A stretch of 43,415 nt of DNA from Altibacter sp. (GTDB lineage Bacteria; Bacteroidota; Bacteroidia; Flavobacteriales; Flavobacteriaceae), in the NCBI GenBank assembly GCA_002696485.1, contig NZTP01000016.1, positions 1-43,415 on the forward strand. Reading direction: 5' to 3'. The position numbers and the translations under genes are program-made. Positions 16,686-24,313 of the stretch are shown in pieces. How positions within the stretch are numbered: the first letter of the stretch is position 1; the number at the start of each line of letters is the position of its first letter. The notes beneath the pieces were generated by a model that saw only the letters and a list, made by a program, of their open reading frames with translations, made no database searches and was not told the DNA's origin.

Positions 16686-16906
16686 TCTTTCACCTCGTCC
16701 TGCATTTTCAAATATCCCAAGCGAACATCAGCGAGACTAATCCTAGTTGTCGGACCATTTCTTTCTCCTGAAGCAACACCAGTATAACGAACTAGTTGTT
16801 TGAGTATTTGCTCACATCTAACTTGTAGTTCCTCAACTGCTTCCGCCTTGATTCCTCTTCCAGTTTCTTCTTTTACAATTCTTCTAATTTCTCTTACACT
16901 AACCAT
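16682..16906 (-). CDS. archaeal histone-fold protein
   Basis: 74 residues, the usual size of an archaeal histone. It follows the histone pattern. VREIRRIVKEETG corresponds to helix 1, KAEAVEELQVRCEQILKQL to the long helix 2, and the TTRISLADVRLGYLKM segment to loop 2 plus helix 3 (compare the family 'kTIkaeDIelA'). Helix 2 is followed by VRYTGVASGERNGP, a longer than usual link into loop 2. It could wrap or mask viral DNA or alter host chromatin. ATG has GGAGAG upstream and overlaps the previous gene's last codons. The fold is inferred from pattern only. Confidence 0.68.
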   Translation of the reverse strand: MVSVREIRRIVKEETGRGIKAEAVEELQVRCEQILKQLVRYTGVASGERNGPTTRISLADVRLGYLKMQDEVKE

Positions 16907-17319
16907 TTTTTAAACTCTCCTTTGTTATAAAAAGTTTGGATGCCTGAACTGGTTAAGTTCCAAGCAACCCATAATTGTCCTGTGCCGTAGGATATTTCCA
17001 TACAAGCCCAGTCCTTCTTTACAGTTCCTAAATTCTTTACATCTACCATATTTCCATATATCATTCTATACAACATACTAACATGATTAACGTTATCATG
17101 TAAATATTGTATTACTAAATGTTCTTGAACATTTACCCATTCCTCTTCTGAGTAATATTCTCCCGTCCCCTTACAGATTTTACATTTATTCCCATCACAA
17201 ATGGGACAAACATACCTTCTATCATAGACGGGAAACCTTACTACCTTTTTTAATTCAGCGGGAATTTGTCTGTCTCTACGATTTTCGTCATCACTTCTCT
17301 TCCCTGTTTTTTCTCCCAT
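16894..17319 (-). CDS. zinc-knuckle protein downstream of the JAMM protease
   Basis: 141 residues from the ATG at 17319 (GAGAGGTTGAT upstream); the frame is open 18 codons further. CPICDGNKCKICKGTG at about residues 38-53 is a DnaJ-type zinc knuckle (CxxC and CxxCxGxG). The rest is mixed, with a Trp-rich beta segment (GQLWVAWNLTSSG). It overlaps the JAMM gene by 70 bases in another frame, so the two are tightly linked and may work together, for example as a substrate adaptor. That is speculation. Confidence 0.65.
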   Translation of the reverse strand: MGEKTGKRSDDENRRDRQIPAELKKVVRFPVYDRRYVCPICDGNKCKICKGTGEYYSEEEWVNVQEHLVIQYLHDNVNHVSMLYRMIYGNMVDVKNLGTVKKDWACMEISYGTGQLWVAWNLTSSGIQTFYNKGEFKKWLV

Positions 17320-17792
17320 ATCAACCTCTCCTCTCCACCTAGAACAATTGCTTGGTTTAGAATAGGTCGCCATGTTCTCAACGTTCTCCTATCGGTTCCC
17401 GACCAAAAGGCAACTCCAAACGGGTGGGTATGAATCCAAGACTTTAGGGGAAGTTTCATTCCTGAAACCATAACTCCTCCGTAGTCAACCAGTCCGGGCG
17501 AACCGGAATTCATAAACAGTCTATCATTAGCGTCAACAATAACGCTTACTTCTAAACCACCTAACACTTCTACCGAGGCCTCCCAAATTTTATCTAAGAA
17601 TAAAGGGCTTCCTGCGTCAGGCATTCCACTAAAAAGCAGATGCCGCCAAGCATCATGTATAGGTTTCTGCCAAACATCGGCAGGAACATCAGTCCATCGT
17701 TCATTCAAATTACCTACGGGTTCCTTGATATTATTTCCAAGGAAAAACCCGTGGTAGTCGTTCTCAATTTTTTCTTCCATTTTTTCATTCAT
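17250..17792 (-). CDS. JAMM/JAB-family metalloprotease (deubiquitinase-like)
   Basis: 180 residues from the ATG at 17792 (GGAAGTGATAGA upstream, ATGA overlap). The JAMM motif is complete: H121-T-H123-P-x6-S131-x2-D134 in HTHPFGVAFWSGTD, with Glu 71 or 75 upstream as the likely catalytic acid. The family uses zinc to cut isopeptide or peptide bonds next to the C-terminus of ubiquitin-like proteins. The same strand encodes an E1-like enzyme 1 kb upstream and a GG-tailed ubiquitin-like protein 8 kb upstream, whose two extra residues this enzyme could remove. It could alternatively be a phage-type peptidase acting on tail or cell-wall material, but no such domains are attached. Confidence 0.87.
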   Translation of the reverse strand: MNEKMEEKIENDYHGFFLGNNIKEPVGNLNERWTDVPADVWQKPIHDAWRHLLFSGMPDAGSPLFLDKIWEASVEVLGGLEVSVIVDANDRLFMNSGSPGLVDYGGVMVSGMKLPLKSWIHTHPFGVAFWSGTDRRTLRTWRPILNQAIVLGGEERLIWEKKQGREVMTKIVETDKFPLN

Positions 17793-17977
17793 TCTATCAC
17801 TTCCATTTCTAATAGTCTTTTTGTTAAGTATTGACAATGTTCCGGCAAGGCGTGAACCTGTCCACTTACTCCATATCCGGCAACATAAATAGCGGGTTCT
17901 CCCTCAATTATAGTCTGAAAACATAATCGGCAATAAGTCCGACCTGTTCCCATTTTAACGCCAAATGCAACCGCCAT
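17789..17977 (-). CDS. 62-residue zinc-finger protein
   Basis: ATG at 17977 follows AGGAGGACTGTTTG. YCRLCFQTI then HALPEHC gives a CxxC-x(n)-HxxxxHC metal site like the small PARP/HNH-type fingers of phages. Its stop overlaps the JAMM start (ATGA), so the two are co-translated. Confidence 0.65.
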   Translation of the reverse strand: MAVAFGVKMGTGRTYCRLCFQTIIEGEPAIYVAGYGVSGQVHALPEHCQYLTKRLLEMEVIE

Positions 17978-17993
17978 CAAACAGTCCTCCTGT

Positions 17994-18128
17994 TCATTCC
18001 TCTTCCCCCAAAATTTTTTCTTCTACTTCCTTTTGTGTTTTCAAATCATTTAGAAGAAACTTGATTTTTCCCTTCCAAGTCTTTCTTTCTTCTTCTGCCA
18101 TTTCTTCAATGTATTTCCCTTTCTTCAT
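17994..18128 (-). CDS. 44-residue charged helical protein
   Basis: A Lys/Glu-rich amphipathic helix from start to end. ATG comes directly after GGAGTGAGAAAA. It ends GEEE just before the Shine-Dalgarno of the next gene. No family recognised. Confidence 0.5.
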   Translation of the reverse strand: MKKGKYIEEMAEEERKTWKGKIKFLLNDLKTQKEVEEKILGEEE

Positions 18129-18133
18129 TTTTC

Positions 18134-18370
18134 TCACTCCAATGGATGGTCAATGTCTTTATCTCCAAGCACCCAACGAAGAGCCTTAACCACGCCCTCC
18201 AATGCTTTGTAGTTCCTCATGTGGTACATCCGTTTCTTCTTCGGCCCGTCCAACATGGACATGTAGTGTGAGTTCTGTTTGCGCTCGGCCTTATCCAGCA
18301 TGGTTTCAATATCATGCCAAGTTTTATCATAAGCGAAGTGTTCGCTGTCTTGGTGGTCGCTCATTGTCAT
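18134..18370 (-). CDS. unknown 78-residue protein
   Basis: ATG seven bases after GGAGG. A basic central helix (GPKKKRMYHMRNYKALEGVVKAL) with several Met and His residues follows an acidic N-terminus. It is coupled to the tiny gene upstream. No family recognised. Confidence 0.6.
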   Translation of the reverse strand: MTMSDHQDSEHFAYDKTWHDIETMLDKAERKQNSHYMSMLDGPKKKRMYHMRNYKALEGVVKALRWVLGDKDIDHPLE

Positions 18371-18456
18371 TCTTCTTCCTCCTTTAAAATGGATGGGTAT
18401 TCATCGGTATATATCAACCTATCAGCAATCCATTGTATGATTTGTTTCCTGTTCAT
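18367..18456 (-). CDS. 29-residue micro-protein
   Basis: Starts MNRKQIIQWIADRLIY and ends in four Glu that are also the next gene's Shine-Dalgarno. Both junctions are ATGA overlaps. An amphipathic helix is likely. It is supported only by its coupled position. Confidence 0.4.
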   Translation of the reverse strand: MNRKQIIQWIADRLIYTDEYPSILKEEEE

Positions 18457-18611
18457 GCGCTCCACCCATTTACAATCTCGGCGTGTTCTTCGCAACAAGC
18501 AAAACCTTCGGGGATTTCAATACCGTGAGTCATGCAGGATGGTTCACCACACACATCACAGGTGATATAGTAGGGAGACTCAAGTTCAATTTTACAGGTC
18601 TTACACTTCAT
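18453..18611 (-). CDS. 52-residue cysteine-rich zinc protein
   Basis: Contains CKTC, CDVC, C26, and CC plus His residues (ACCEEH), enough for two zinc sites in a small ribbon. ATG follows GGGGAAGAAGA. Coupled to both neighbours. Function unknown. Confidence 0.6.
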   Translation of the reverse strand: MKCKTCKIELESPYYITCDVCGEPSCMTHGIEIPEGFACCEEHAEIVNGWSA

Positions 18612-18709
18612 TCTTCTTCCCCCGAATAATCTTTTAATACCCTATGTATAATCTCGGACATAAGCCCTATAAACACAATCATAACCGTTAGTGTAATTAC
18701 AGGGTTCAT
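18608..18709 (-). CDS. 33-residue single-pass membrane micro-protein
   Basis: A hydrophobic segment at residues 3-17 (PVITLTVMIVFIGLM) is followed by a short charged tail ending GEEE. ATGA-coupled on both sides. It belongs to a run of three tiny genes directly downstream of the E1-like gene. Confidence 0.5.
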   Translation of the reverse strand: MNPVITLTVMIVFIGLMSEIIHRVLKDYSGEEE

Positions 18710-18831
18710 TCTTCTTCACCTAATCCTCTGAATCGTCGCCATAGTGCATATAGATACCTCCCTGCAACTGCTAGCACTAATAAGTCTAAAAGGATTCCTA
18801 CTGTAATAAATATCATCATTTCTGTTTCCAT
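18706..18831 (-). CDS. 41-residue single-pass membrane micro-protein
   Basis: A transmembrane helix spans about residues 6-25 (IFITVGILLDLLVLAVAGRY), followed by a basic stretch (WRRFRG) and GEEE. ATG follows GGTGAAGAC, nine bases after the E1-like stop. The positive-inside rule suggests a cytoplasmic C-terminus. Confidence 0.55.
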   Translation of the reverse strand: METEMMIFITVGILLDLLVLAVAGRYLYALWRRFRGLGEEE

Positions 18832-18840
18832 GTCTTCACC

Positions 18841-19392
18841 TCAAATACTCAACTGAATATGCTTCTTGACATCTTCACCAGCAAACCAACGCTGAATCCA
18901 TTGTGCTCCCATACCAGCAATAGCAACGTGGGTAAAGTGAATATCCCCTGCGGAACCATCCCAACTATCACCTTGGCAACTAAACGAACCATCAGGTCCA
19001 ACATTCAACATAGAAAGAATGTTTGGGTCTTCTTCGTAAGAAACCAATAACCCGTTTCTTCCCTGTGCTCTTAGGTCAAGCCAAGACATGCCCGTTTTGT
19101 AAAGCATCTGTCGCACAGCCAAATTATCTGCACAACAAACCACTAGGTCGTAGTTTGAAATTTGATTCTGCGTTAGCACCTTGTAAGGTTGTGGGATAAC
19201 ATAGGGCCAACCTGCAAAGCAAGAAACCTTGTGTTTATCCAGCATACTGTCAGTAAAATTTTGATAGGTCAAATTCTTTTGTTCTACGGTGTCCGGGTCA
19301 AAGACCGTTAACTCATAGATACCAGTTCTAGCCAAACAAGGAATCAAATGTGAACCTATTCCTCCTGCTCCAATTATCAATACTTTTCTCAT
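18841..19392 (-). CDS. E1/ThiF-like ubiquitin-activating-type enzyme
   Basis: 183 residues, a bare adenylation domain. The nucleotide loop is IIGAGGIGSHL (G8-x-G-G-x-G13). Acidic Mg/ATP residues lie in FDPDTVEQKNL (D32, D34, N40), and DLVVCCADN has the conserved Asp of the adenylate site. A candidate catalytic Cys is C139 in GSFSCQGDSW. The CxxC zinc pairs and the extra domains of cellular E1 enzymes are absent, as in MoeB/ThiF-type minimal enzymes. It would adenylate the C-terminal glycine of a ubiquitin-like partner; a candidate with a GG end is encoded 6 kb upstream. The start overlaps the TFB-like gene stop. A sulfur-carrier role is the main alternative. Confidence 0.87.
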   Translation of the reverse strand: MRKVLIIGAGGIGSHLIPCLARTGIYELTVFDPDTVEQKNLTYQNFTDSMLDKHKVSCFAGWPYVIPQPYKVLTQNQISNYDLVVCCADNLAVRQMLYKTGMSWLDLRAQGRNGLLVSYEEDPNILSMLNVGPDGSFSCQGDSWDGSAGDIHFTHVAIAGMGAQWIQRWFAGEDVKKHIQLSI

Positions 19393-20033
19393 ATTATTTC
19401 CTCCAATTTTTTATTATATTTTAGCACGGTTTGTCTGCTAATATAGAAAGCCCGTGCAACTTTCCTTAGCGATAAATTCGTCGTCCTATAAACACAAGCA
19501 GACAATATATTCATGTTTATGTCAATTTTTTTAGATAACGCCCCTACAAAACTACCTATTGTTTTACATTCTTCTTCATCTAAATTAAGCGGTAGATTTC
19601 TTAGTAAGGCTTCCCATTCAGGCGGCCTATAAATTTCTGTTTCTTTTAGTCTCCCAAGTAGCGTCTTTACTGTTTTAGGGCGGACGCCCATATATGCACA
19701 ATAATGTTTTAGTCTAGATACTTGGTTAGTATTACCCATGTATATGTGTAGGGATAAAACCGCTAGTGTATTTGAAGTATATCTGCTACTTCTGTATAGA
19801 TTGATATAACTACTTCGGTATATTCTTTTTACCGCCTCTATGTCTTCTACTCCGTATTCTCTACAAAGTATAACCAAGTCAACCATTTCTCTATCTACGG
19901 GTTTCTCACTTAAGGAAACCGAATATATTCTTGGAACCACGAACGAACCACACTCACGACATTTTATTGCCTGAGAGCCAGTCAATAACATTTTTTGTGG
20001 ACGGTTTGAAGTTCTGCAAACTAAGCACTCCAT
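19389..20033 (-). CDS. TFIIB/TFB-like transcription factor
   Basis: 214 residues from the ATG at 20033, with GAGGAGG eight to nine bases upstream; it starts 80 bases inside the preceding gene. An N-terminal zinc ribbon uses C3, C6, C25 and C28 (CLVC...CREC). Two cyclin-like helical repeats follow (around TLAVLSLHIYMG and KTIGSFVGALSKK), ending in a helix-turn-helix LSLRKVARAFYISRQTVLKY typical of TFB cyclin repeat 2. It is shorter than cellular TFB (about 300 residues). It could redirect host RNA polymerase to viral promoters, as archaeal TFB recruits polymerase to TATA/BRE sites. The family is inferred from motif order. Confidence 0.65.
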   Translation of the reverse strand: MECLVCRTSNRPQKMLLTGSQAIKCRECGSFVVPRIYSVSLSEKPVDREMVDLVILCREYGVEDIEAVKRIYRSSYINLYRSSRYTSNTLAVLSLHIYMGNTNQVSRLKHYCAYMGVRPKTVKTLLGRLKETEIYRPPEWEALLRNLPLNLDEEECKTIGSFVGALSKKIDINMNILSACVYRTTNLSLRKVARAFYISRQTVLKYNKKLEEII

Positions 20034-21318
20034 CTTTGAAATCCTCCTCAAATCTTTTTTTACCAAAGTATTTATCATAACCTCTTAGGGTAGAAACACT
20101 ATCAATGTTCTTTTTATCATTTATTAGAACCATCACCCTAGAGGCTATTTGGTCGCCAACACTAACCCGTGATTCGGTTTGGTCAATACAGATACTACCT
20201 AGACTACGATATAGGTTTTTACCGTCCGAATAAATTTGTGATGAAAAGTAATCTTCGGTATTATTGATTTGAATTCTATAAGTCTTAGACAACAACTTTT
20301 GCCAACTTTCAAACGATTCCTTATCCCCATGTTTTGCGAATACCTTTAACGCTGTTAGCATCTTTTCGTCATCTTTAGGAATGATGTGTTCTAAGCATAT
20401 AGTCTGAACATCTTGTCTTCCAGTCACAACATGTTTTCCTTTTTCATGTCTAGTTATCACCATCCAACATGCTCCCGGTCCACGAACATAAAGACCGTGA
20501 GAAGCACCGGGACGACCAGTATTGACTGTTAATTCGTGAACGTTAGGAAACGACTTGTGAAGTTTTTCTACAAGTTCCATGCTTCTTTTCGTCACTAAAT
20601 TAGTAGACTTATTTTGAATCATAAATGCTTCAATTATCTTTTCTTGAGAATCAGTTAAAAATTTACCCGTTGATTGATGATATAGGTTCTGAAAAGGTAT
20701 TGCCGTGTATTTGTTGTGAGAACCCTGACATGCTCTTATGAACATAACTGCTTGTTTAAAGGGCATTTCAAACCATATATCGGTATAGAGTTGAATCGCT
20801 ACTGAATCTGGCCCAGTTCTCTCTAAATCCAACAGAGTCTCTACTCGCTCCTTTTTTGATGTAAAAAAGGTATATTTAATTTTATTAACCATCGCAGAAG
20901 TAATTTCCGTAGGGGTTTCCATAAAATTACACACATCGTCATCAATTTCTTCGCTATCTTTATACTTGGGCATCTTGTAAATGATAATTTGTAGTAGTCT
21001 TACCAAGTTTTTTAGAGAAATCTTATCCCCGTTAATAAAATATGAACGGCCCTTTTTTGCTATCCTAACATTTTTTGTTGATTCTAAATCACCCATAACA
21101 CAAAAAGCAAGTTCACCGTGTAGGAATCCCTTGATTGTTCTAGTGAAACTTTTGTCGTCTAATGCTGAGGTATCAAAATTATTTCGTCTATATCTATATC
21201 TATATCCCCTACTAGGGTTTGGGTTAACCCAACCATTTTTATTAGTAAATACTATTGGGTTTCCTACTCTTTGGCCTCTTCTTCCCCTAAAATGTATTGT
21301 AGTTTTTATTGGTGTCAT
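19954..21318 (-). CDS. large unknown protein upstream of the TFB-like gene
   Basis: 454 residues, ATG after GGAGGTGGATGA. No family recognised. The N-terminus is very basic with a short Tyr-Arg repeat (GYRYRYRR). The middle is helical with a long alpha-rich block. A glycine-rich segment (NTGRPGASHGLYVRGPGACW) is followed by MVITRHEKGKHVV. The basic start and mixed fold suggest an RNA- or DNA-binding enzyme. The C-terminal 26 codons overlap the TFB-like zinc ribbon in another frame. It is the largest orphan in the left arm. Confidence 0.75.
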   Translation of the reverse strand: MTPIKTTIHFRGRRGQRVGNPIVFTNKNGWVNPNPSRGYRYRYRRNNFDTSALDDKSFTRTIKGFLHGELAFCVMGDLESTKNVRIAKKGRSYFINGDKISLKNLVRLLQIIIYKMPKYKDSEEIDDDVCNFMETPTEITSAMVNKIKYTFFTSKKERVETLLDLERTGPDSVAIQLYTDIWFEMPFKQAVMFIRACQGSHNKYTAIPFQNLYHQSTGKFLTDSQEKIIEAFMIQNKSTNLVTKRSMELVEKLHKSFPNVHELTVNTGRPGASHGLYVRGPGACWMVITRHEKGKHVVTGRQDVQTICLEHIIPKDDEKMLTALKVFAKHGDKESFESWQKLLSKTYRIQINNTEDYFSSQIYSDGKNLYRSLGSICIDQTESRVSVGDQIASRVMVLINDKKNIDSVSTLRGYDKYFGKKRFEEDFKDGVLSLQNFKPSTKNVIDWLSGNKMS

Positions 21319-21551
21319 TCATCCACCTCCGAGTAGTAGATTTGTTCAGAAAGGTAACCATCGCAAATCTGAGTAAGTTTCTCTTGAATCTGTTTAGCAA
21401 TAGCAGGTATAGTATTCCTGTGTAGGGCCAACCAAATTCTCTCTGTTTCATTCATTATGATTGTAATGCCGGTGCTACCCTTTTTAGTAATCACCATTGG
21501 TGGCATATCATTATCACGAACTATTTTATATTCAATAGTTTTTTCTGTCAT
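21315..21551 (-). CDS. unknown 78-residue protein
   Basis: ATG at 21551 follows AGGTGAAAGAA. Mixed strand/helix: VITKKGSTGITIIMNETERIW then a long helix. It overlaps the next gene by four bases. No glycine-glycine end is present, so it is not the ubiquitin-like candidate. No family recognised. Confidence 0.6.
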   Translation of the reverse strand: MTEKTIEYKIVRDNDMPPMVITKKGSTGITIIMNETERIWLALHRNTIPAIAKQIQEKLTQICDGYLSEQIYYSEVDE

Positions 21552-21747
21552 TTCTTTCACCTAGTTTTTTCATATATTCTAGCGGGCTTTCCTTGAGGGT
21601 CTGCCTACTCACCGTTACGTGAGGAAATTGCTCAAACAAATGCGGCAATACCTCAAATAGTTTATCTTCTATTTCATAATTTTTAGTCCACACAGAGCCA
21701 TTGGCTTTAAAGACCGTCACTCTATATAAGATGTTTTCATTTTCCAT
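21532..21747 (-). CDS. unknown 71-residue protein
   Basis: ATG follows AGGAGGAATGATATT. A beta-type start (ILYRVTVFKANGSVWTKNYE), then helices and a basic tail. It overlaps both neighbours by 20-30 bases. No family recognised. Confidence 0.55.
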   Translation of the reverse strand: MENENILYRVTVFKANGSVWTKNYEIEDKLFEVLPHLFEQFPHVTVSRQTLKESPLEYMKKLGERNDRKNY

Positions 21748-21971
21748 AATATCATTCCTCCTTTTTCTATTTTTTCATATTTTTTTTCTGTTTTAATTAA
21801 GCATCGGATTTGCATGGTGGTAGGAACGTTTGTTCTTTTACCTCCTCTATCCGAGCGATATTGTTCAAATTTTTCTCTGATGTTTTCTGCTGTTCGCTCC
21901 TTGCCATCAGCCATAATTCTGTCAATCACCCAAAAGACCTGCTTTCGGTGTCTTTTTCTTCTAGTGGTCAT
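21717..21971 (-). CDS. winged-helix-like DNA-binding protein
   Basis: 84 residues: a very basic N-terminus (TTRRKRHRKQVFWVIDRIMAD), then ERTAENIREKFEQYRSD, a second helix with PTTMQIRCLIKTEKKY, and a short strand pair KIEKGGMILWKM. This order fits a small winged helix. ATG overlaps the reductase stop. It could regulate neighbouring transcription; several similar small winged-helix proteins occur in this arm. Confidence 0.6.
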   Translation of the reverse strand: MTTRRKRHRKQVFWVIDRIMADGKERTAENIREKFEQYRSDRGGKRTNVPTTMQIRCLIKTEKKYEKIEKGGMILWKMKTSYIE

Positions 21972-23845
21972 AGTTCACAAGCCCCACCAGCACAAGCCAA
22001 TTCTCCTGTTAAGTCGGTATTGTCCTCACTCTCAAAGACTTGAGACAAATCAATATCCGATAGACATTGCTTCAATTCATTGTAGTGTTCCTCGTCAATT
22101 GTTTCAAATGGAGCCTGTTTGTAGGTTCCTCCATCGTAGGGCAGAACAGATAAACCGTTGTAAGCATGTCGGTTATCCCACATCCATTGGCCCACTTCTT
22201 CCCACTCTTCTTCTTTCAAAGAAACCGTGGCAGAAACATTGTGTGTGTTAATTCCATCATTGTGTCCTTCCTTAACCCAAGTCTTGCTAACCAAGGCAAT
22301 ACGATTTAACATTGACAAAGCAGACTCTCCACGAATAGTTGCTCCTTCGGGTGCGGCTTGAGGCACGGAAAGAATGGCTGTATCGTGTGGTCGGAAATAA
22401 CAATCCTCAACCAATTCAGGCAAGTTATTCAGCAGGTAAGGATAAATTGCTTCGTCCTTTCCAACCCGTAGGCGGCGAATGTAATACTTATCGTGCCACG
22501 AATGAATACCACTAGAAGTTCCCAGCACTAGGGAAGTAGTCCCAGCAGGTTTCACACAGGTTAACCTAGCCGCCTTATTTATTTTGAAATTACCAGCCCA
22601 ATAAGCATTAACTTTACGCACAATATCTGCGGCCTTTCTCAAGTTAATATCCGACAGAATTTTGTGTCCTTTTTCATCAGTAGGATTGCTTGCTATTCCA
22701 GTCATACTAACCCCCAGTAAAGCATCCCTTTCGGTATTGCGTTTCCAAACCTCTCTTAGATAGTGAAAATCTGTATAGGTGGCCTGCAAGGTAGCAAGGA
22801 AAGTAGCCAAAGAGACACGCTCAAAAAAGTCTGCCGTATCAACTAGATTACTAGCATTAATCTCTACCAAATTACAGAACTGATACGGACGAAGTGCAAT
22901 TTCACAGCATGGATTTGTCCCCCAGTCTTTGTCGTTGCTAAAGTAAATGCCCGGTTCGCCGCTTCCACTAGCCTTAATACGTTCCCACAACGCATTGAAG
23001 AATTGTTGGTCTGCTCGGCTACGAATCAAAACTGCTGAGTTATTTGCTCGTCCTCTTTCGGGATGAGTTTCCCACCAATTACCCGACTTACAGGAAATCA
23101 TGTCGTTGTCATCTGCACTAAAAAGACTAATCAAAGCCGCACGACGAATTCCACCAGCCAAAACCGCATCAGCAATAATACACATAATATCGTGAACTTG
23201 GATAGGTTTTAGTTGAGTATTTGTTTCGTGTTCTTTGAGGATATTTTCAACCTTTACTAAACATTCTCGTAGGGGAGCAGGACCCGGAGCCTTTCCACCG
23301 GAGGTGATTAGCGGGGTTCCTTTCTTACGAATATCTGAATAGTCAAAAATGGGTGTGCTTTTTGTTACACCAAAATAACTCTTCATCAGAACCTTAACTG
23401 CGTCAGCCCAACCTTCTATTGAATCGCCAATAAGATACCTGCGAGTTCGGTTAGGGTTTGGGTGCTGAACTTCCGGAAGCATTTCAATATGGTGTCGCTG
23501 AACTGAATATCCAACACCAGTTCCACCCAACAAAAGAAACATTGATTCACTAAATGCGTCAATGTGCTCAATTGGTAGATAAGCGCAGTTGTAGATTCGG
23601 TTAGGACTAGTTTCAATTGGCTTTCCGGCAAATTGCATTGACCTCATAGATGGTAAGATTTTCTTACTCCTTACCATTTCGTAGACATCTCTAATAGTCT
23701 CCTCCCATTTAGGGAACTTTTTGATGTGCATTTGCATGTTTCGCTCGCACAATTCTTCCCATGTTTCTCTTCTCATTTCGTCTATTTTATACTTAGCATA
23801 CTTCATATGCACAGTAATGTTGCTTAAAATCTCTTTTTCATTCAT
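21968..23845 (-). CDS. nrdJ: adenosylcobalamin-dependent (class II) ribonucleotide reductase
   Basis: 625 residues. It has the RNR barrel and finger-loop features: YNCAYLPIEHIDAFSESMFLLLGGTGVGYSV near 85-115, GGIRRAALISL, the radical-cysteine segment NPCCEIALRPYQFCNL, SMTGI, and KPAGTTSLVLGTSSGIH. The C-terminal pair ACAGGACEL can shuttle electrons from thioredoxin. No R2 subunit is present, and the pattern matches the monomeric triphosphate-reductase type of class II enzymes. It makes dNTPs for viral replication and depends on B12. ATG follows AGGAGGGGAAAATGA, and a TATA element lies about 45 bases upstream. Confidence 0.92.
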   Translation of the reverse strand: MNEKEILSNITVHMKYAKYKIDEMRRETWEELCERNMQMHIKKFPKWEETIRDVYEMVRSKKILPSMRSMQFAGKPIETSPNRIYNCAYLPIEHIDAFSESMFLLLGGTGVGYSVQRHHIEMLPEVQHPNPNRTRRYLIGDSIEGWADAVKVLMKSYFGVTKSTPIFDYSDIRKKGTPLITSGGKAPGPAPLRECLVKVENILKEHETNTQLKPIQVHDIMCIIADAVLAGGIRRAALISLFSADDNDMISCKSGNWWETHPERGRANNSAVLIRSRADQQFFNALWERIKASGSGEPGIYFSNDKDWGTNPCCEIALRPYQFCNLVEINASNLVDTADFFERVSLATFLATLQATYTDFHYLREVWKRNTERDALLGVSMTGIASNPTDEKGHKILSDINLRKAADIVRKVNAYWAGNFKINKAARLTCVKPAGTTSLVLGTSSGIHSWHDKYYIRRLRVGKDEAIYPYLLNNLPELVEDCYFRPHDTAILSVPQAAPEGATIRGESALSMLNRIALVSKTWVKEGHNDGINTHNVSATVSLKEEEWEEVGQWMWDNRHAYNGLSVLPYDGGTYKQAPFETIDEEHYNELKQCLSDIDLSQVFESEDNTDLTGELACAGGACEL

Positions 23846-23888
23846 TCATTTTCCCCTCCTTGGGTAGTTGGAAGTAGTAAATAGATTG

Positions 23889-23896
23889 TTTATAAA
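23889..23896 (-). promoter_or_regulatory. TATA box for the ribonucleotide reductase transcript
   Basis: TTTATAAA on the minus strand lies about 45 bases before the reductase ATG and just after the stop of the preceding gene. A start roughly 25 bases downstream would leave a short leader holding the AGGAGG site. Inferred from archaeal promoter rules. Confidence 0.45.
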
Positions 23897-24193
23897 TCAT
23901 TCTACTAGCCTCCAAGTTGTTTCTTTTTTGTTCTTTCCGTCTTCGGTAAAATACCTTTCTTCTATTTTTTCAAAACTTTCGTGGTAGCCCAGAACATTTG
24001 CTAACGCTCCGGATGTAATACCATACCGAGTGTTGGAGTTTAACCAGTCTCTAATCTGAAGAAAAGATGCCTCGTTATCTTCACAACTCTTTAGATATTT
24101 TTTAATCCACCTTATGTTATTGAAATGTTTATTATTTCCGACCCTTGGGGGTCCTCTGTTTTCAAATTTTATACTTTGATTATGTGTTCCCAT
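23897..24193 (-). CDS. winged-helix-like protein
   Basis: 98 residues from the ATG at 24193; the open frame begins three codons earlier with GTG. The body reads as a small winged helix: NNIRWIKKYLKSCED, ASFLQIRDWLNSNTRYGITSGALANVLGY as two helices, then a strand pair FEKIEERYFTED...ETTWRLV. It lies between the tRNA genes and the reductase promoter. Possibly a repressor. Confidence 0.62.
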   Translation of the reverse strand: MGTHNQSIKFENRGPPRVGNNKHFNNIRWIKKYLKSCEDNEASFLQIRDWLNSNTRYGITSGALANVLGYHESFEKIEERYFTEDGKNKKETTWRLVE

Positions 24194-24223
24194 ATTTATC
24201 ACTTCTTTTTATTATTGAGTAGG

Positions 24224-24307
24224 TGCTGGGGGCAGGATTTGAACCTGCGAACCTTTGAGGACAGGAGTTTAAGCCCTGCGCTTTTAACCATACTCAGCCA
24301 CCCCAGC
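24224..24307 (-). tRNA. tRNA-Leu (UAA)
   Basis: An 84-nt type II tRNA folds on the minus strand. The acceptor stem is GCTGGGG/CCCCAGC with discriminator A, followed by GTGGCTGAG...GG as D arm. The anticodon loop is CTTAAAC (anticodon TAA, reads TTA). A long variable arm typical of Leu follows, with GGTTCAAATCC as T arm. No encoded CCA. It would supply a codon common in this AT-rich DNA. Confidence 0.93.
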
Positions 24308-24313
24308 GTTTAA

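Noticed and set aside
21315-21551. This 78-residue protein as the ubiquitin-like partner of the E1
   Set aside because: It lacks a Gly-Gly end and the beta-grasp order; the 25564-25770 protein fits better.
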